A stretch of 15,064 nt of DNA from Thiotrichaceae bacterium (GTDB lineage Bacteria; Pseudomonadota; Gammaproteobacteria; Thiotrichales; Thiotrichaceae). Positions within the stretch are counted from its first letter, which is position 1. Every line of letters begins with the position of its first letter. Location: positions 1 through 15,064 of the forward strand of contig JALVFC010000095.1 in assembly GCA_027030285.1 (NCBI GenBank), written 5' to 3'. The translations under genes were made by a program, and so were the position numbers. Below the pieces are notes generated by a model. That model worked only from the letters and a program-made list of their open reading frames with translations, had not been told where the DNA came from and searched no databases. Shown one piece after another: positions 8,129 through 14,836 of this stretch.

Positions 8129-8180
8129 CCGTTGTTACAGGAGTATGGGGCTATGCGCAGGTTATTTTTCCCGTTGTTAC
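8129..8180. repeat. Pair of 10-base direct repeats between accB and accC
   Basis: The sequence CCGTTGTTAC occurs exactly at 8129-8138 and again at 8171-8180, start to start 42 bases apart, in the accB-accC gap. A looser related stretch (GTTGCTGTTAC) occurs at 8216-8226 over the accB stop. The even 42-base offset puts both copies on the same face of the helix. No known factor is assigned. Confidence 0.5.
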
Positions 8181-8185
8181 CCGAT

Positions 8186-8204
8186 ACTGTTATCCCATAA
8201 CAGT
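8186..8204. repeat. Perfect hairpin in the accB-accC gap
   Basis: ACTGTTAT, three bases, then ATAACAGT forms a perfect 8-base-pair stem, 19 bases downstream of the accB stop on the minus strand. It is not followed by a T-run in the direction of transcription, so it does not look like an intrinsic terminator. It could be an mRNA processing or stability structure that sets the accB:accC ratio, or a protein-binding palindrome. Confidence 0.55.
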
Positions 8205-8222
8205 GAACCCGTAAAGTTGCTG

Positions 8223-8693
8223 TTACTCAATAATGATTAAAGGTTGGCCAAATTCTACAGGCTGTTCATTTTCAACCAGAATGGCTTTAATGGTGCCAGC
8301 TTTATCAGATTCAATCTGGTTTAGCATTTTCATGGCTTCAATAATACATAGCGTAGTGCCAACAGTGACCGCATCCCCTACTTCAACAAAAGGTTTGCTG
8401 CCGGGTGAGGCAGCGCGGTAAAAAGTGCCGACCATCGGAGATGTAATCTGGTGACCACCGGGTACATCATTCTCTGCATCTGCTGTATTGGCAGCAGGCT
8501 CAGGATCTACCGGGGCTGGAGCTGTGGGCAGAGCTGCTGGCATCGGAGGTGCAGCAGGAGCCGGGGGCATTGCAGGAGCAATGGCAGAAGCTTTGGATAT
8601 GCGGACGGATTCTTCGCCTTCTATTATTTCAATTTCTGCAATATCGCTATTTTCAATGAGATCGATTAATTTTTTTACTTTTCTTACATCCAT
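8223..8693 (-). CDS. accB: Biotin carboxyl carrier protein of acetyl-CoA carboxylase
   Basis: AccB carries biotin between biotin carboxylase and carboxyltransferase in fatty acid synthesis. The 156-residue product has the same length as the E. coli protein. The N-terminal helical part (MDVRKVKKLIDLIENSDIAE) is followed by an Ala/Pro-rich flexible linker (about 38-70) and a C-terminal biotinyl domain (about 80-156). The biotinylation motif is EAMKM with the acceptor at Lys122. The thumb-type segment SPMVGTFYRAASPGSKPFV typical of BCCP is present. A good AGGA ribosome-binding site lies 8 bases before the ATG. It precedes accC and follows aroQ by 73 bases. Confidence 0.98.
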   Translation of the reverse strand: MDVRKVKKLIDLIENSDIAEIEIIEGEESVRISKASAIAPAMPPAPAAPPMPAALPTAPAPVDPEPAANTADAENDVPGGHQITSPMVGTFYRAASPGSKPFVEVGDAVTVGTTLCIIEAMKMLNQIESDKAGTIKAILVENEQPVEFGQPLIIIE

Positions 8694-8766
8694 CTTTATT
8701 CCTGTCAGGTTGGTGTGTTAGGGAAGCCAGGATGCTACCTGTTCAGTCGTTACTTCCTTATAATCA

Positions 8767-9222
8767 CTAAGTTTTGGGAGTTCGGTTTTCAATTATTTCA
8801 AAAGCTGCTTGAAGCGCAAGTTTGTATCCTTTTGCTCCTAGTCCGAGAATGACACCTTCTGCAATATCAGAGAAATAGGAATGATGTCGAAAATTTTCCC
8901 TTTGGTGGATATTGGATAAATGGACCTCGATAAAAGGAATATTTACTCCTAATAAGGCATCACGTAATGCGATACTGGTATGTGTAAAAGCAGCGGGGTT
9001 AATAAGAATAAAATCAATGTGTTCATCGTATGCCTGATGAATACGGTCTATCAGTTCATGTTCAGCATTGCTCTGAAAAAAACTGAGTTGATGCTGTTGT
9101 TTCTTTGCCTGTTCCTGTAACGCAGATTCAATGTCAGCAAGACGCCTGTTTCCATATTTATCTGGTTCGCGGGTTCCTAACAAATTCAGGTTAGGGCCAT
9201 TGATAAGCAGGATTTTTGACAT
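8767..9222 (-). CDS. aroQ: Type II 3-dehydroquinate dehydratase
   Basis: AroQ dehydrates 3-dehydroquinate to 3-dehydroshikimate, the third step of the shikimate pathway. The 151-residue product has the dodecameric type II signatures: ILLINGPNLNLLGTREP near the N-terminus, the catalytic Tyr23 in DKYG, QSNAEHELID, INPAAFTHTS (Asn74, His80), EVHLSNIHQRE with catalytic His100, and FRHHSYFSDIAEGVILGLG. All key residues are present. It is the first gene of the minus-strand run, in the well-known aroQ-accB-accC order. The ribosome-binding site is weak (GAG, 8 bases from the ATG). The promoter region upstream is set apart from the lipoprotein gene by a strong terminator. Confidence 0.98.
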   Translation of the reverse strand: MSKILLINGPNLNLLGTREPDKYGNRRLADIESALQEQAKKQQHQLSFFQSNAEHELIDRIHQAYDEHIDFILINPAAFTHTSIALRDALLGVNIPFIEVHLSNIHQRENFRHHSYFSDIAEGVILGLGAKGYKLALQAAFEIIENRTPKT

Positions 9223-9346
9223 GTAGTCATCTCGCGTTGGTTGTTTCTAAGCTGTTTGGGCTTAAAGCATTATCTTGGTTACTGTGAGTTTACAACAGTT
9301 CACAGCAAGAAAACGATATTTCGCGGATTTTACACATGAAAGGATA

Positions 9347-9376
9347 GCTATACCAGCGTTGATCTCATACCCTCAA
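9347..9376 (-). promoter_or_regulatory. Candidate promoter for the aroQ-accB-accC run
   Basis: On the minus strand TTGAGG (9371-9376) is followed after 18 bases by TATAGC (9347-9352), preceded by TGG as an extended -10 element. Both boxes deviate from consensus, but they lie between the upstream terminator and aroQ and leave a leader of about 115-120 bases. This is a reading by eye; other weak boxes nearer aroQ (GATAAT) also exist. Confidence 0.3.
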
Positions 9377-9377
9377 G

Positions 9378-9394
9378 CACTAAAATTTTTAGTG
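9378..9394. promoter_or_regulatory. 17-base palindrome beside the candidate aroQ promoter
   Basis: CACTAAAA and TTTTAGTG flank a single central base, giving 8-base arms. It abuts the candidate -35 box of the aroQ promoter, a place where operators and activator sites are common. It does not match an operator I recognise. Its A/T core could also be simple composition bias. Confidence 0.3.
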
Positions 9395-9478
9395 AACAGG
9401 TTTTCAGGAAGCTGCAAACACAAACTTGGGAGTAATACGGGGTGAAAAGTGGCTGTCAGGAAAGACTTGGGAGGTCAG

Positions 9479-9517
9479 AAAAAAACAGGCTGGTAACGTC
9501 AAGTTAGCAGCCTGTTT
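9479..9517 (-). terminator. Strong intrinsic terminator of the lipoprotein gene
   Basis: AAACAGGCTG (9483-9492) pairs perfectly with CAGCCTGTTT (9508-9517), and the inner TAAC/GTTA adds four more pairs around a 5-base loop. On the minus strand the stem runs into seven T. It lies about 120 bases after the lipoprotein stop and before the aroQ promoter region, so it insulates the two transcripts. Read on the plus strand it is followed only by TTTAATTAG, so it is mainly directional. Confidence 0.8.
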
Positions 9518-9586
9518 AATTAGTGCTACAAGCGGCATAGCCAGATATGAATATGCCACCTGAAGGTATTACAATTCAGCCGTAAC

Positions 9587-9617
9587 AAGTATTGAGCTCT
9601 GCATGAATTCAATACTT
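9587..9617. repeat. Inverted repeat near the lipoprotein stop codon
   Basis: AAGTATTGA (9587-9595) and TCAATACTT (9609-9617) form a perfect 9-base stem with a 13-base loop. TAACAAGTA (9583-9591), which overlaps its first arm, also pairs perfectly with TACTTGTTA (9639-9647) over the lipoprotein stop codon. The two helices share bases and so exclude each other. Confidence 0.5.
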
Positions 9618-9637
9618 ACTGTGTGGCTGAGTATCTA

Positions 9638-10165
9638 CTACTTGTTATGCCTTCTTTGCTGATAACGCTTCAGTGCATCACGAGTTTCTGCGTTAATTAC
9701 ACCATTAATAGGTCCTTTATAAAGTCCTTTTGCTTTCAACTTGCGTTGTAGCGCGCCGATATTAATAGAAGAAGAGCTTCTGGGCTTTTGGCAGCTGTAT
9801 TTATGATGATGGTTTCTGTTCTTGTACTTGTGTGTATGAGTAATAGAGTTAGTACAACGTGGAATAGCTGGATGTGTGTGAGTCCAGCGGTTAGCATGTG
9901 ATACCTTCGCAGGAGCTGGTGGAGTAGGTTTGGCAGTAGTAGCAACTGGTTCGACTTTGGGGGCATTACACTCAGGGCATTCCTTGGTAATCTGCTCAGG
10001 TGAAACTTGCTGTGAAGAGCCTGCGACCTGTTGTGAAGAACCGGCAACTTGCTGTGAAGAGCCTGCAACCTGTGATGAATCACCTGATACCTGTTGTTGA
10101 CTACACCCTGTTAGTGTCAGTATGAGCGATGCGCAACCGATAGCGGTTTTAGTAATATTATTCAT
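9638..10165 (-). CDS. Putative lipoprotein with short tandem repeats, His/Cys-rich segment and peptidoglycan-binding-like C-terminus
   Basis: I do not recognise a named gene. The 175-residue product begins with a lipoprotein signal: MNNITK, a hydrophobic stretch, then the lipobox LTGC with acylated Cys21. Serine at +2 suggests outer-membrane sorting. Residues about 30-54 are a heptad repeat (AGSSQQV, three to four copies), a flexible tether. A CPEC motif follows (Cys63, Cys66), then a Thr/Pro/Ala stretch. Residues 90-125 are rich in histidine (90, 96, 98, 110, 112, 119-121) with Cys104 and Cys125, which could bind metal. The C-terminus (about 135-171: INIGALQRKLKAKG, GPINGVINAETRDAL, KRYQQ) resembles a PG_binding_1 domain, shortened to one repeat. 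It may therefore tether the outer membrane to the cell wall; that is inference. An AGAGG site lies 5 bases before the ATG. It stands alone with its own terminator. Confidence 0.85.
   Translation of the reverse strand: MNNITKTAIGCASLILTLTGCSQQQVSGDSSQVAGSSQQVAGSSQQVAGSSQQVSPEQITKECPECNAPKVEPVATTAKPTPPAPAKVSHANRWTHTHPAIPRCTNSITHTHKYKNRNHHHKYSCQKPRSSSSINIGALQRKLKAKGLYKGPINGVINAETRDALKRYQQRRHNK
10005..10100. repeat. 21-base in-frame tandem repeat in the lipoprotein gene
   Basis: Units of 21 bases start at 10005, 10026, 10047 and 10068, with a partial unit at 10089-10100. Units 1 and 3 differ at one base only, and unit 2 differs from unit 1 at five, which suggests duplication of a 42-base pair of units. 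The fourth is more diverged. Each unit encodes seven residues of the AGSSQQV type, so copy-number change would keep the frame. Confidence 0.85.
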
Positions 10166-10340
10166 GATAACCTCTTTTTGTTAGATCATGTTAGTAAATG
10201 GAAATAATAGGTTGAACAGGTAATGTTTGTGTTTCACTATTCCTGCTCAAAGTTTCTGTCTATGCGCTTGTTGAAGCTGTTCCGTATAGTCATGTGCTGA
10301 TAGCCAGAACATTTCTAGATATGGCACATAGATAGTATCA

Positions 10341-10368
10341 TTGTGTTGTAACTATGAGATAGTATATT
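10341..10368 (+). promoter_or_regulatory. Candidate holA promoter with internal inverted repeat
   Basis: TTGTGT (10341-10346) and TATATT (10363-10368) are spaced by 16 bases, about 84 bases before the holA start. The spacer carries ACTAT-GAG-ATAGT (10351-10363), and AGATAGTAT occurs at 10330-10338 and 10357-10365. The gap between the divergent lipoprotein and holA genes (10166-10451, 286 bases) holds no gene that I can support. Confidence 0.35.
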
Positions 10369-10451
10369 TAGGTTGTTGCGTTCTTGCAACTTATTCTGAT
10401 GAAGCTACTGTTTTGAAAGCTGTTTTAAGAGAGGGAGAGCAGAAGGTCAGC

Positions 10452-11510
10452 ATGAAACTGCGTATTGAACAATTAGCCAGCTATTTGCAAGGGGCAGTAA
10501 ACGAAGCTGAACAACGTATTTTTCTCCTTTCCGGGGATGAGCCACTGCAAATGATGGAAGCAGCAGATCAGGTACGTCAGTATGCCCTTTCGCTAGGCTT
10601 CGCGGAAAGAGATATTATTTCTCTGGAAGGTGCCAGGGCTGATTGGTCTGCGCTAGCAGCAGCCAGTGTTGAGCTTTCCCTGTTTAGCCAGAAAAAGATG
10701 CTCGATGTGCGTTTTGTGGGCAGTCAGCCGGGAGTGAATGGCAGCAAGGCTATCAGGGAATATGTAGAGAACATGCCTGCTGACCAGTTTTTATTATTGC
10801 AAACCGGCAAGCTGGATAAAAACAGCCGCAACAGTGCCTGGGTGAAGGCATTGGACAAGCATGGCGTGATGCTTCAGGTGTGGGAGTTATCCCCAGCCCA
10901 GACGCAGAGCTGGGTAGCAAAGCGCATGCGTGATAGTGGTTTGCAACCGACCCAGGATGCGGTGCATCTGCTGACCGAGCGCATTGAGGGGAATCTGCTG
11001 GCGGCTGACCAGGAGATAAAAAAGCTGGCACTGTTACATGCAGATGGAAACAATATTGATGTGGATTTGGTGATGCGATCTGTAGCTGACAGCTCACGGT
11101 TTACCGTGTTTGACCTGTCAGATGCCATCTTGCAGGGGGATTTGAAACGTCTGCACCACATCCTCAGCGTGTTACGCGAAGAAGACACACCATTGCCGCT
11201 GATTCTGTGGTCACTGGTAACCTTGTCACGACAATTACATGCCATGTGTGAGCGGGTACGTGCCGGAGAATCTGAAATGCAGGCGACAAAAATTGCCGGT
11301 TTTGTCCCCCGTGCACGACAGGCGATGTTTCCCGCTGCGATCAGGCGATTGCAGAGTGCCAACTGGTCCGCTATCCTGCATGGTCTTTTTAAACTTGAGG
11401 CAATGTCCAAAGGACAGGCAGAACCCCGCATCAGGGATGAATCCCGCGTCTGGGATACTGCGTTGGATATTGCTGTTTTTCTGTCAGGGAAACAGTTACT
11501 AACCGAGTAA
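10452..11510 (+). CDS. holA: DNA polymerase III delta subunit
   Basis: HolA is the clamp-loader subunit that opens the beta clamp for DNA polymerase III. The 352-residue product (E. coli 343) has the degenerate AAA+ layout. LLSGDEPLQMMEA (about 25-37) stands where a Walker A would be, as is normal for delta. EGNLLAADQEIKKL (about 179-192) is a family hallmark, and a C-terminal collar domain follows. The frame is open upstream to a TTG at 10341, but the ATG at 10452 is chosen because MKLRIEQLASYL fits the family N-terminus and an AAGG site lies 5 bases upstream. It heads a plus-strand operon and precedes proA by 7 bases. The usual neighbours leuS and lptE are not upstream. Confidence 0.94.
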   Translation: MKLRIEQLASYLQGAVNEAEQRIFLLSGDEPLQMMEAADQVRQYALSLGFAERDIISLEGARADWSALAAASVELSLFSQKKMLDVRFVGSQPGVNGSKAIREYVENMPADQFLLLQTGKLDKNSRNSAWVKALDKHGVMLQVWELSPAQTQSWVAKRMRDSGLQPTQDAVHLLTERIEGNLLAADQEIKKLALLHADGNNIDVDLVMRSVADSSRFTVFDLSDAILQGDLKRLHHILSVLREEDTPLPLILWSLVTLSRQLHAMCERVRAGESEMQATKIAGFVPRARQAMFPAAIRRLQSANWSAILHGLFKLEAMSKGQAEPRIRDESRVWDTALDIAVFLSGKQLLTE

Positions 11511-11517
11511 AAACATC

Positions 11518-12774
11518 ATGGATATCACCGCATATATAACCACAGTGGGACAACAGGCAAAAACCGCATCAGCTATTCTGGCAGGTGCAGAAGTCGCACA
11601 AAAAAATACCGCACTCCACGCCATTGCTGATGCACTGCTGGAAAACCGCCAGCAGTTACAGGCTGAGAACGAAAAAGACCTGCAAGCCGGAAAAGCCAAA
11701 GGGCTGGATGCTGCCATGCTGGATCGGCTGACGCTCACTGATGCAGGAATCGAAAGCATGGCAGAAGGCTTGCGACAGATTGCTGCCCTGCCTGATCCAG
11801 TGGGCAGTATTTCTGATCTGGATTATCGACCATCCGGCATTCAGGTTGGCAGAATGCGTGTGCCGCTCGGTGTGATCGGCATCATTTATGAATCCCGTCC
11901 CAATGTGACAGCCGATGCTGCGGGCTTGTGCCTGAAGTCAGGCAATGCAGCCGTGTTACGTGGTGGCTCTGAGGCAATTCACTCCAATCAGGCAATCGCC
12001 AAATGTATCCAGCAGGGACTGAAAGCCGCCGCCTTGCCAGCCGAATGTGTGCAGGTGATTGAAACCACCGAACGCACAGCCGTGGGCGAGATACTGCGCG
12101 CCAAACAATATATAGATGTCATTATCCCGCGTGGCGGCAAAGGGCTGATTGCCAGAGTATCTGAAGAATCATTGATTCCGGTAATCAAGCATTTAGATGG
12201 TATCTGCCACGTCTATGTAGATGATCAGGCCGATTTTGCCAAAGCCAGCGAAGTTGCCTATAACGCCAAAACACATCGCTATGGTGTGTGCAATGCCATG
12301 GAAACCTTGCTTGTGGCGGAATCGGTGGCGGCAGACTTCCTGCCTCCTCTGGCAGAGCGTTATGCCGAAGCCGGGGTCGAATTACGTGGTTGTGAAAAAA
12401 CCGTAGCCATATTGCCAGCATGCAAGCCAGCGACAGAGGAAGACTGGCAGGCTGAATACCTGGCTCCCATACTGGCAATCCGCATCGTCAATGATATGTC
12501 AGAAGCAATCGCCCATATTAACCAGTACGGCTCGCATCATACTGACAGCATTATTACCGAGAACTACAGCAAGGCACGGCAATTCCTGCGCGAGGTGGAT
12601 TCCAGTTCCGTCATGGTCAATGCCTCGACCCGCTTTGCCGATGGATTTGAATATGGTCTGGGTGCCGAAATCGGCATCAGCACCGACAAACTGCATGCAC
12701 GCGGTCCCGTTGGGCTGGAAGGGCTGACCACGCTGAAATATATCGTCCTGGGTGATGGGCATATCCGCGTATGA
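11518..12774 (+). CDS. proA: Gamma-glutamyl phosphate reductase
   Basis: ProA reduces gamma-glutamyl phosphate to glutamate semialdehyde with NADPH, the second step of proline synthesis. The 418-residue product matches E. coli ProA (417) in length. Signatures include PLGVIGIIYESRPNVTADAA (about 116-135), LKSGNAAVLRGGSEA (about 139-153), IDVIIPRGGKGLI (about 199-211), the catalytic cysteine in RYGVCNAMETLLV (Cys258), VNASTRFADGFEYGLGAEIGIST and HARGPVGLEGLTTLKY. It has no fused ProB kinase domain, so a separate proB is expected elsewhere. It starts 7 bases after holA with only a weak GAG, and its TGA overlaps the nadD ATG, so both ends suggest translational coupling. Confidence 0.98.
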   Translation: MDITAYITTVGQQAKTASAILAGAEVAQKNTALHAIADALLENRQQLQAENEKDLQAGKAKGLDAAMLDRLTLTDAGIESMAEGLRQIAALPDPVGSISDLDYRPSGIQVGRMRVPLGVIGIIYESRPNVTADAAGLCLKSGNAAVLRGGSEAIHSNQAIAKCIQQGLKAAALPAECVQVIETTERTAVGEILRAKQYIDVIIPRGGKGLIARVSEESLIPVIKHLDGICHVYVDDQADFAKASEVAYNAKTHRYGVCNAMETLLVAESVAADFLPPLAERYAEAGVELRGCEKTVAILPACKPATEEDWQAEYLAPILAIRIVNDMSEAIAHINQYGSHHTDSIITENYSKARQFLREVDSSSVMVNASTRFADGFEYGLGAEIGISTDKLHARGPVGLEGLTTLKYIVLGDGHIRV

Positions 12775-13385
12775 TCGGCATTATGGGTGGCTCTTTTGAC
12801 CCCATCCACTTTGGACATCTACGCCCCGCACTGGAGATTGCCGAAAAGCTTGCCCTGCGCGAAGTCCGTTTTCTGCCAGCTGGTCTGGCTCCATTAAAAG
12901 ATGCCCCGCATCTGGCAGCGCAGCACCGCCTGGAAATGCTGCGATGTGCAATTGCCGGGCAGCCACTGTTCCGCGTAGATGCGCGGGAACTGGATCGGCA
13001 GGGTACTTCCTGGACCGTAGATACCCTGCGCGAACTGACGGCTGAATCACCTGATGAAACTTTTGTATTTATGCTGGGCGCTGATGCCTTTGCACAATTT
13101 AAGCAGTGGAAAGACTGGCAAACTATCTTACAATTGGTACATCTGGTCGTGTCACATCGTCCTGGTCATGAGATTGACCGATCACAATGGCAGCAGGCGC
13201 ACTGGGCGCAGGATGTTAGCAGTTTGCACAACCAGCGCAGTGGGAAAATCCTCCCTGTGGCAGTGACACAACTGGAAATCTCATCTACTTTTATAAGAGA
13301 GCAACTTGCCAAAGCACGCAAGATTGATTTTTTGTTACCCGAAAAGGTAAACCGTTATATACAGGAGAATAATTTATATCGTTAG
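12771..13385 (+). CDS. nadD: Nicotinate-nucleotide adenylyltransferase
   Basis: NadD adenylates nicotinate mononucleotide to deamido-NAD. The 204-residue product has the nucleotidyltransferase motif GGSFDPIHFGHLR (residues 6-18), the substrate-contacting TSWTVDTL (about 79-86), MLGADAF (about 101-107) and the C-terminal ISSTFIRE (about 170-177). The ATG overlaps the proA stop as ATGA. The proA-nadD-rsfS-rlmH order is common in gammaproteobacteria such as Pseudomonas. Nothing is missing. Confidence 0.97.
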   Translation: MIGIMGGSFDPIHFGHLRPALEIAEKLALREVRFLPAGLAPLKDAPHLAAQHRLEMLRCAIAGQPLFRVDARELDRQGTSWTVDTLRELTAESPDETFVFMLGADAFAQFKQWKDWQTILQLVHLVVSHRPGHEIDRSQWQQAHWAQDVSSLHNQRSGKILPVAVTQLEISSTFIREQLAKARKIDFLLPEKVNRYIQENNLYR

Positions 13386-13412
13386 CACAAAGCTGGTGAT
13401 ATGTTATTGATA

Positions 13413-13754
13413 ATGAATACAAAGAAAACAAGCGATCTGGCCCTGAAAGTGCTGGATGATATGAAGGCACAGGATATCCGGGTACTGGATGTCAGTGAAA
13501 AATCCACCATTACCGAAGTCATGATCATTGCCACAGGTACATCCAGCAGGCATGTCAAAGCCATTGCAGACAATGTCGCGCTGGAGGCAAAAAAGCAGGG
13601 CAAACCTCCGCTGGGAGTAGAAGGTGAGCAAGGATCAGACTGGGTGCTGGTAGACCTGGATGACGTGGTAGTCCATATCATGCTGCAACAAACCCGCGAC
13701 TTTTATAACCTGGAAAAACTTTGGGAAACTGAAACAGTTCACGAACAGAGCTAG
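13413..13754 (+). CDS. rsfS: Ribosomal silencing factor RsfS
   Basis: RsfS (YbeB/Iojap family) binds ribosomal protein L14 and blocks subunit joining in slow growth. With the chosen start the product is 113 residues. TGTSSRHVKAIAD (about 41-53), PPLGVEG (about 65-71) and DWVLVDLDDVVVHIM (about 76-90) are the family signatures, ending in YNLEKLW. An in-frame ATG at 13401 would add four residues (MLLI). 13413 is preferred because the distance to the conserved core equals that in E. coli, but GGTG at 13395-13398 is not ideally placed for either start. It follows nadD closely and precedes rlmH by 13 bases. Confidence 0.95.
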   Translation: MNTKKTSDLALKVLDDMKAQDIRVLDVSEKSTITEVMIIATGTSSRHVKAIADNVALEAKKQGKPPLGVEGEQGSDWVLVDLDDVVVHIMLQQTRDFYNLEKLWETETVHEQS

Positions 13755-13767
13755 TCGTCAGCAATTT

Positions 13768-14250
13768 ATGGAGATACACTTACTAGCCATCGGCACAAAA
13801 ATGCCAGACTGGGTCAACAAAGGCTATGCAGAATATGCCGGGCGACTCAGTGGCAAAAGCTGCAAAGCACGTTTACTGCTCAAAGAAATACCTGCCGAGA
13901 AGCGTGTTAAAAACAGCGACATCAAAAAGCTGCGCGAGAAGGAATCCGGCAAGCTCATCAACGCCATTCCAGCAGGTAGTCATATCGTCGCACTGGATGT
14001 ACTCGGACAACCCTGGAGTACCGAAAAACTGGCAAGTCACATGGAAAACTGGATGATGTCGGGCAAAAACATCGCACTACTTGTCGGCGGTCCCGAAGGC
14101 ATGACCAGGGAATGTGTGCAACAAGCTGACCAGGTCTGGTCACTATCGCCACTTACCTTTCCCCATCCACTGGTTCGCGTGATTCTCGCAGAACAGCTCT
14201 ATCGTGCCTGGAGCATCACCGAAAACCACCCCTATCATCGCGCCGGCTAA
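13768..14250 (+). CDS. rlmH: 23S rRNA pseudouridine-1915 N3-methyltransferase
   Basis: RlmH is a SPOUT methyltransferase that methylates pseudouridine 1915 in helix 69 of 23S rRNA on the 70S ribosome. The 160-residue product (E. coli 155) has GTKMPDWV near the N-terminus, the knot motif LLVGGPEGM (about 104-112), SPLTFPHPLVRVILAEQLYRAW (about 127-148) and the C-terminal NHPYHR (153-158). All regions of the family are present. No clear ribosome-binding site precedes the ATG, which suggests reinitiation after rsfS. Confidence 0.98.
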   Translation: MEIHLLAIGTKMPDWVNKGYAEYAGRLSGKSCKARLLLKEIPAEKRVKNSDIKKLREKESGKLINAIPAGSHIVALDVLGQPWSTEKLASHMENWMMSGKNIALLVGGPEGMTRECVQQADQVWSLSPLTFPHPLVRVILAEQLYRAWSITENHPYHRAG

Positions 14251-14266
14251 CAGGGAGCCTTCAGGA

Positions 14267-14836
14267 ATGCACATTATCTTGGCCTCCGCCTCACCTCGTC
14301 GCCGTGAATTGCTTGACCAGATTGGAATTAGCTATGATGTAATGCCTGTTGATATTGATGAAACAGTGCAGACAGGCGAATCCCCACAAGAATTGGTACA
14401 ACGACTGGCATTGCAAAAAGCCGAAGCCGCCTGGCAGATATCCGATAAAAAACAGCCCGTACTGGGCGCTGATACACTGGGAGTGCTGGATTCGGAATTG
14501 CTTGTAAAACCGGAAAATTATGCGCATGCTTATCGTATGTTAAAAAAGATGTCCGGTCGCTCTCATAAAATTTTGTCAGCCGTTGCAATTCGGCATGCAG
14601 ATGGACATGATAGCCGCCTGAATGTCAGCACGGTCACCTTCAAGCCATTAAGTGATGCCGAAATAGAAGCATACTGGGCAAGTGGTGAACCGCAGGACAA
14701 GGCGGGAGCATACGCCATACAAGGGTACGCTGCCGTTTTTATCGAGCGCATTGAGGGTTCATATTCCGGCGTAATGGGCTTGCCCCTGTATGAAACCTGG
14801 GCACTACTTTCGAGACTAAATAATAATGAATGCTGA
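14267..14836 (+). CDS. maf: Maf-family nucleotide pyrophosphatase, dTTP/UTP type
   Basis: Maf proteins hydrolyse nucleoside triphosphates to monophosphates and clear non-canonical nucleotides. The 189-residue product has ASASPRRRELL (6-16), GADT (67-70) and SGEPQDKAGAYAIQG (about 139-153). GADT and the AGAYAIQG form match the YhdE type (dTTP, UTP and modified forms) rather than the YceF type. The frame is open upstream to 14204 inside rlmH, but the ATG at 14267 is chosen: MHIILASASPRR fits the family and AGGGAG lies 13 bases before, with AGG nearer. It is followed by rng with an 11-base overlap, the same pairing as yhdE-rng in E. coli. Confidence 0.96.
   Translation: MHIILASASPRRRELLDQIGISYDVMPVDIDETVQTGESPQELVQRLALQKAEAAWQISDKKQPVLGADTLGVLDSELLVKPENYAHAYRMLKKMSGRSHKILSAVAIRHADGHDSRLNVSTVTFKPLSDAEIEAYWASGEPQDKAGAYAIQGYAAVFIERIEGSYSGVMGLPLYETWALLSRLNNNEC

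Larger units (their letters stand above)
9223..9637. other. 415-base non-coding region between aroQ and the lipoprotein gene
   Basis: I see no convincing gene. From aroQ outward it holds a candidate aroQ promoter (9347-9376), a 17-base palindrome (9378-9394), two copies of ACTTGGGAG (9424-9432 and 9465-9473), the lipoprotein-gene terminator (9479-9517), and an inverted repeat near the lipoprotein stop (9587-9595 with 9609-9617). Confidence 0.6.

Noticed and set aside
10005..10100. Short regular repeats as a possible CRISPR array
   Set aside because: The units are contiguous 21-base copies without spacers and sit in frame inside a gene.
10371..10390. Small GTTGC/GCAAC hairpin in the holA leader
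   Set aside because: Only five base pairs, no T-run and no recognised riboswitch core; within chance expectation.
10341..10451. 37-codon upstream extension of holA from a TTG
   Set aside because: The extension is unlike any HolA N-terminus, overlaps the candidate promoter, and the ATG at 10452 has a proper ribosome-binding site.
10874..11431. Open frame of 185 codons on the minus strand inside holA
   Set aside because: It is antisense to holA, with no motif of its own, so it is treated as a shadow.
14204..14266. 21-codon upstream extension of maf
   Set aside because: It lies in the end of rlmH, and the conserved Maf start MHIILASASPRR begins at 14267.
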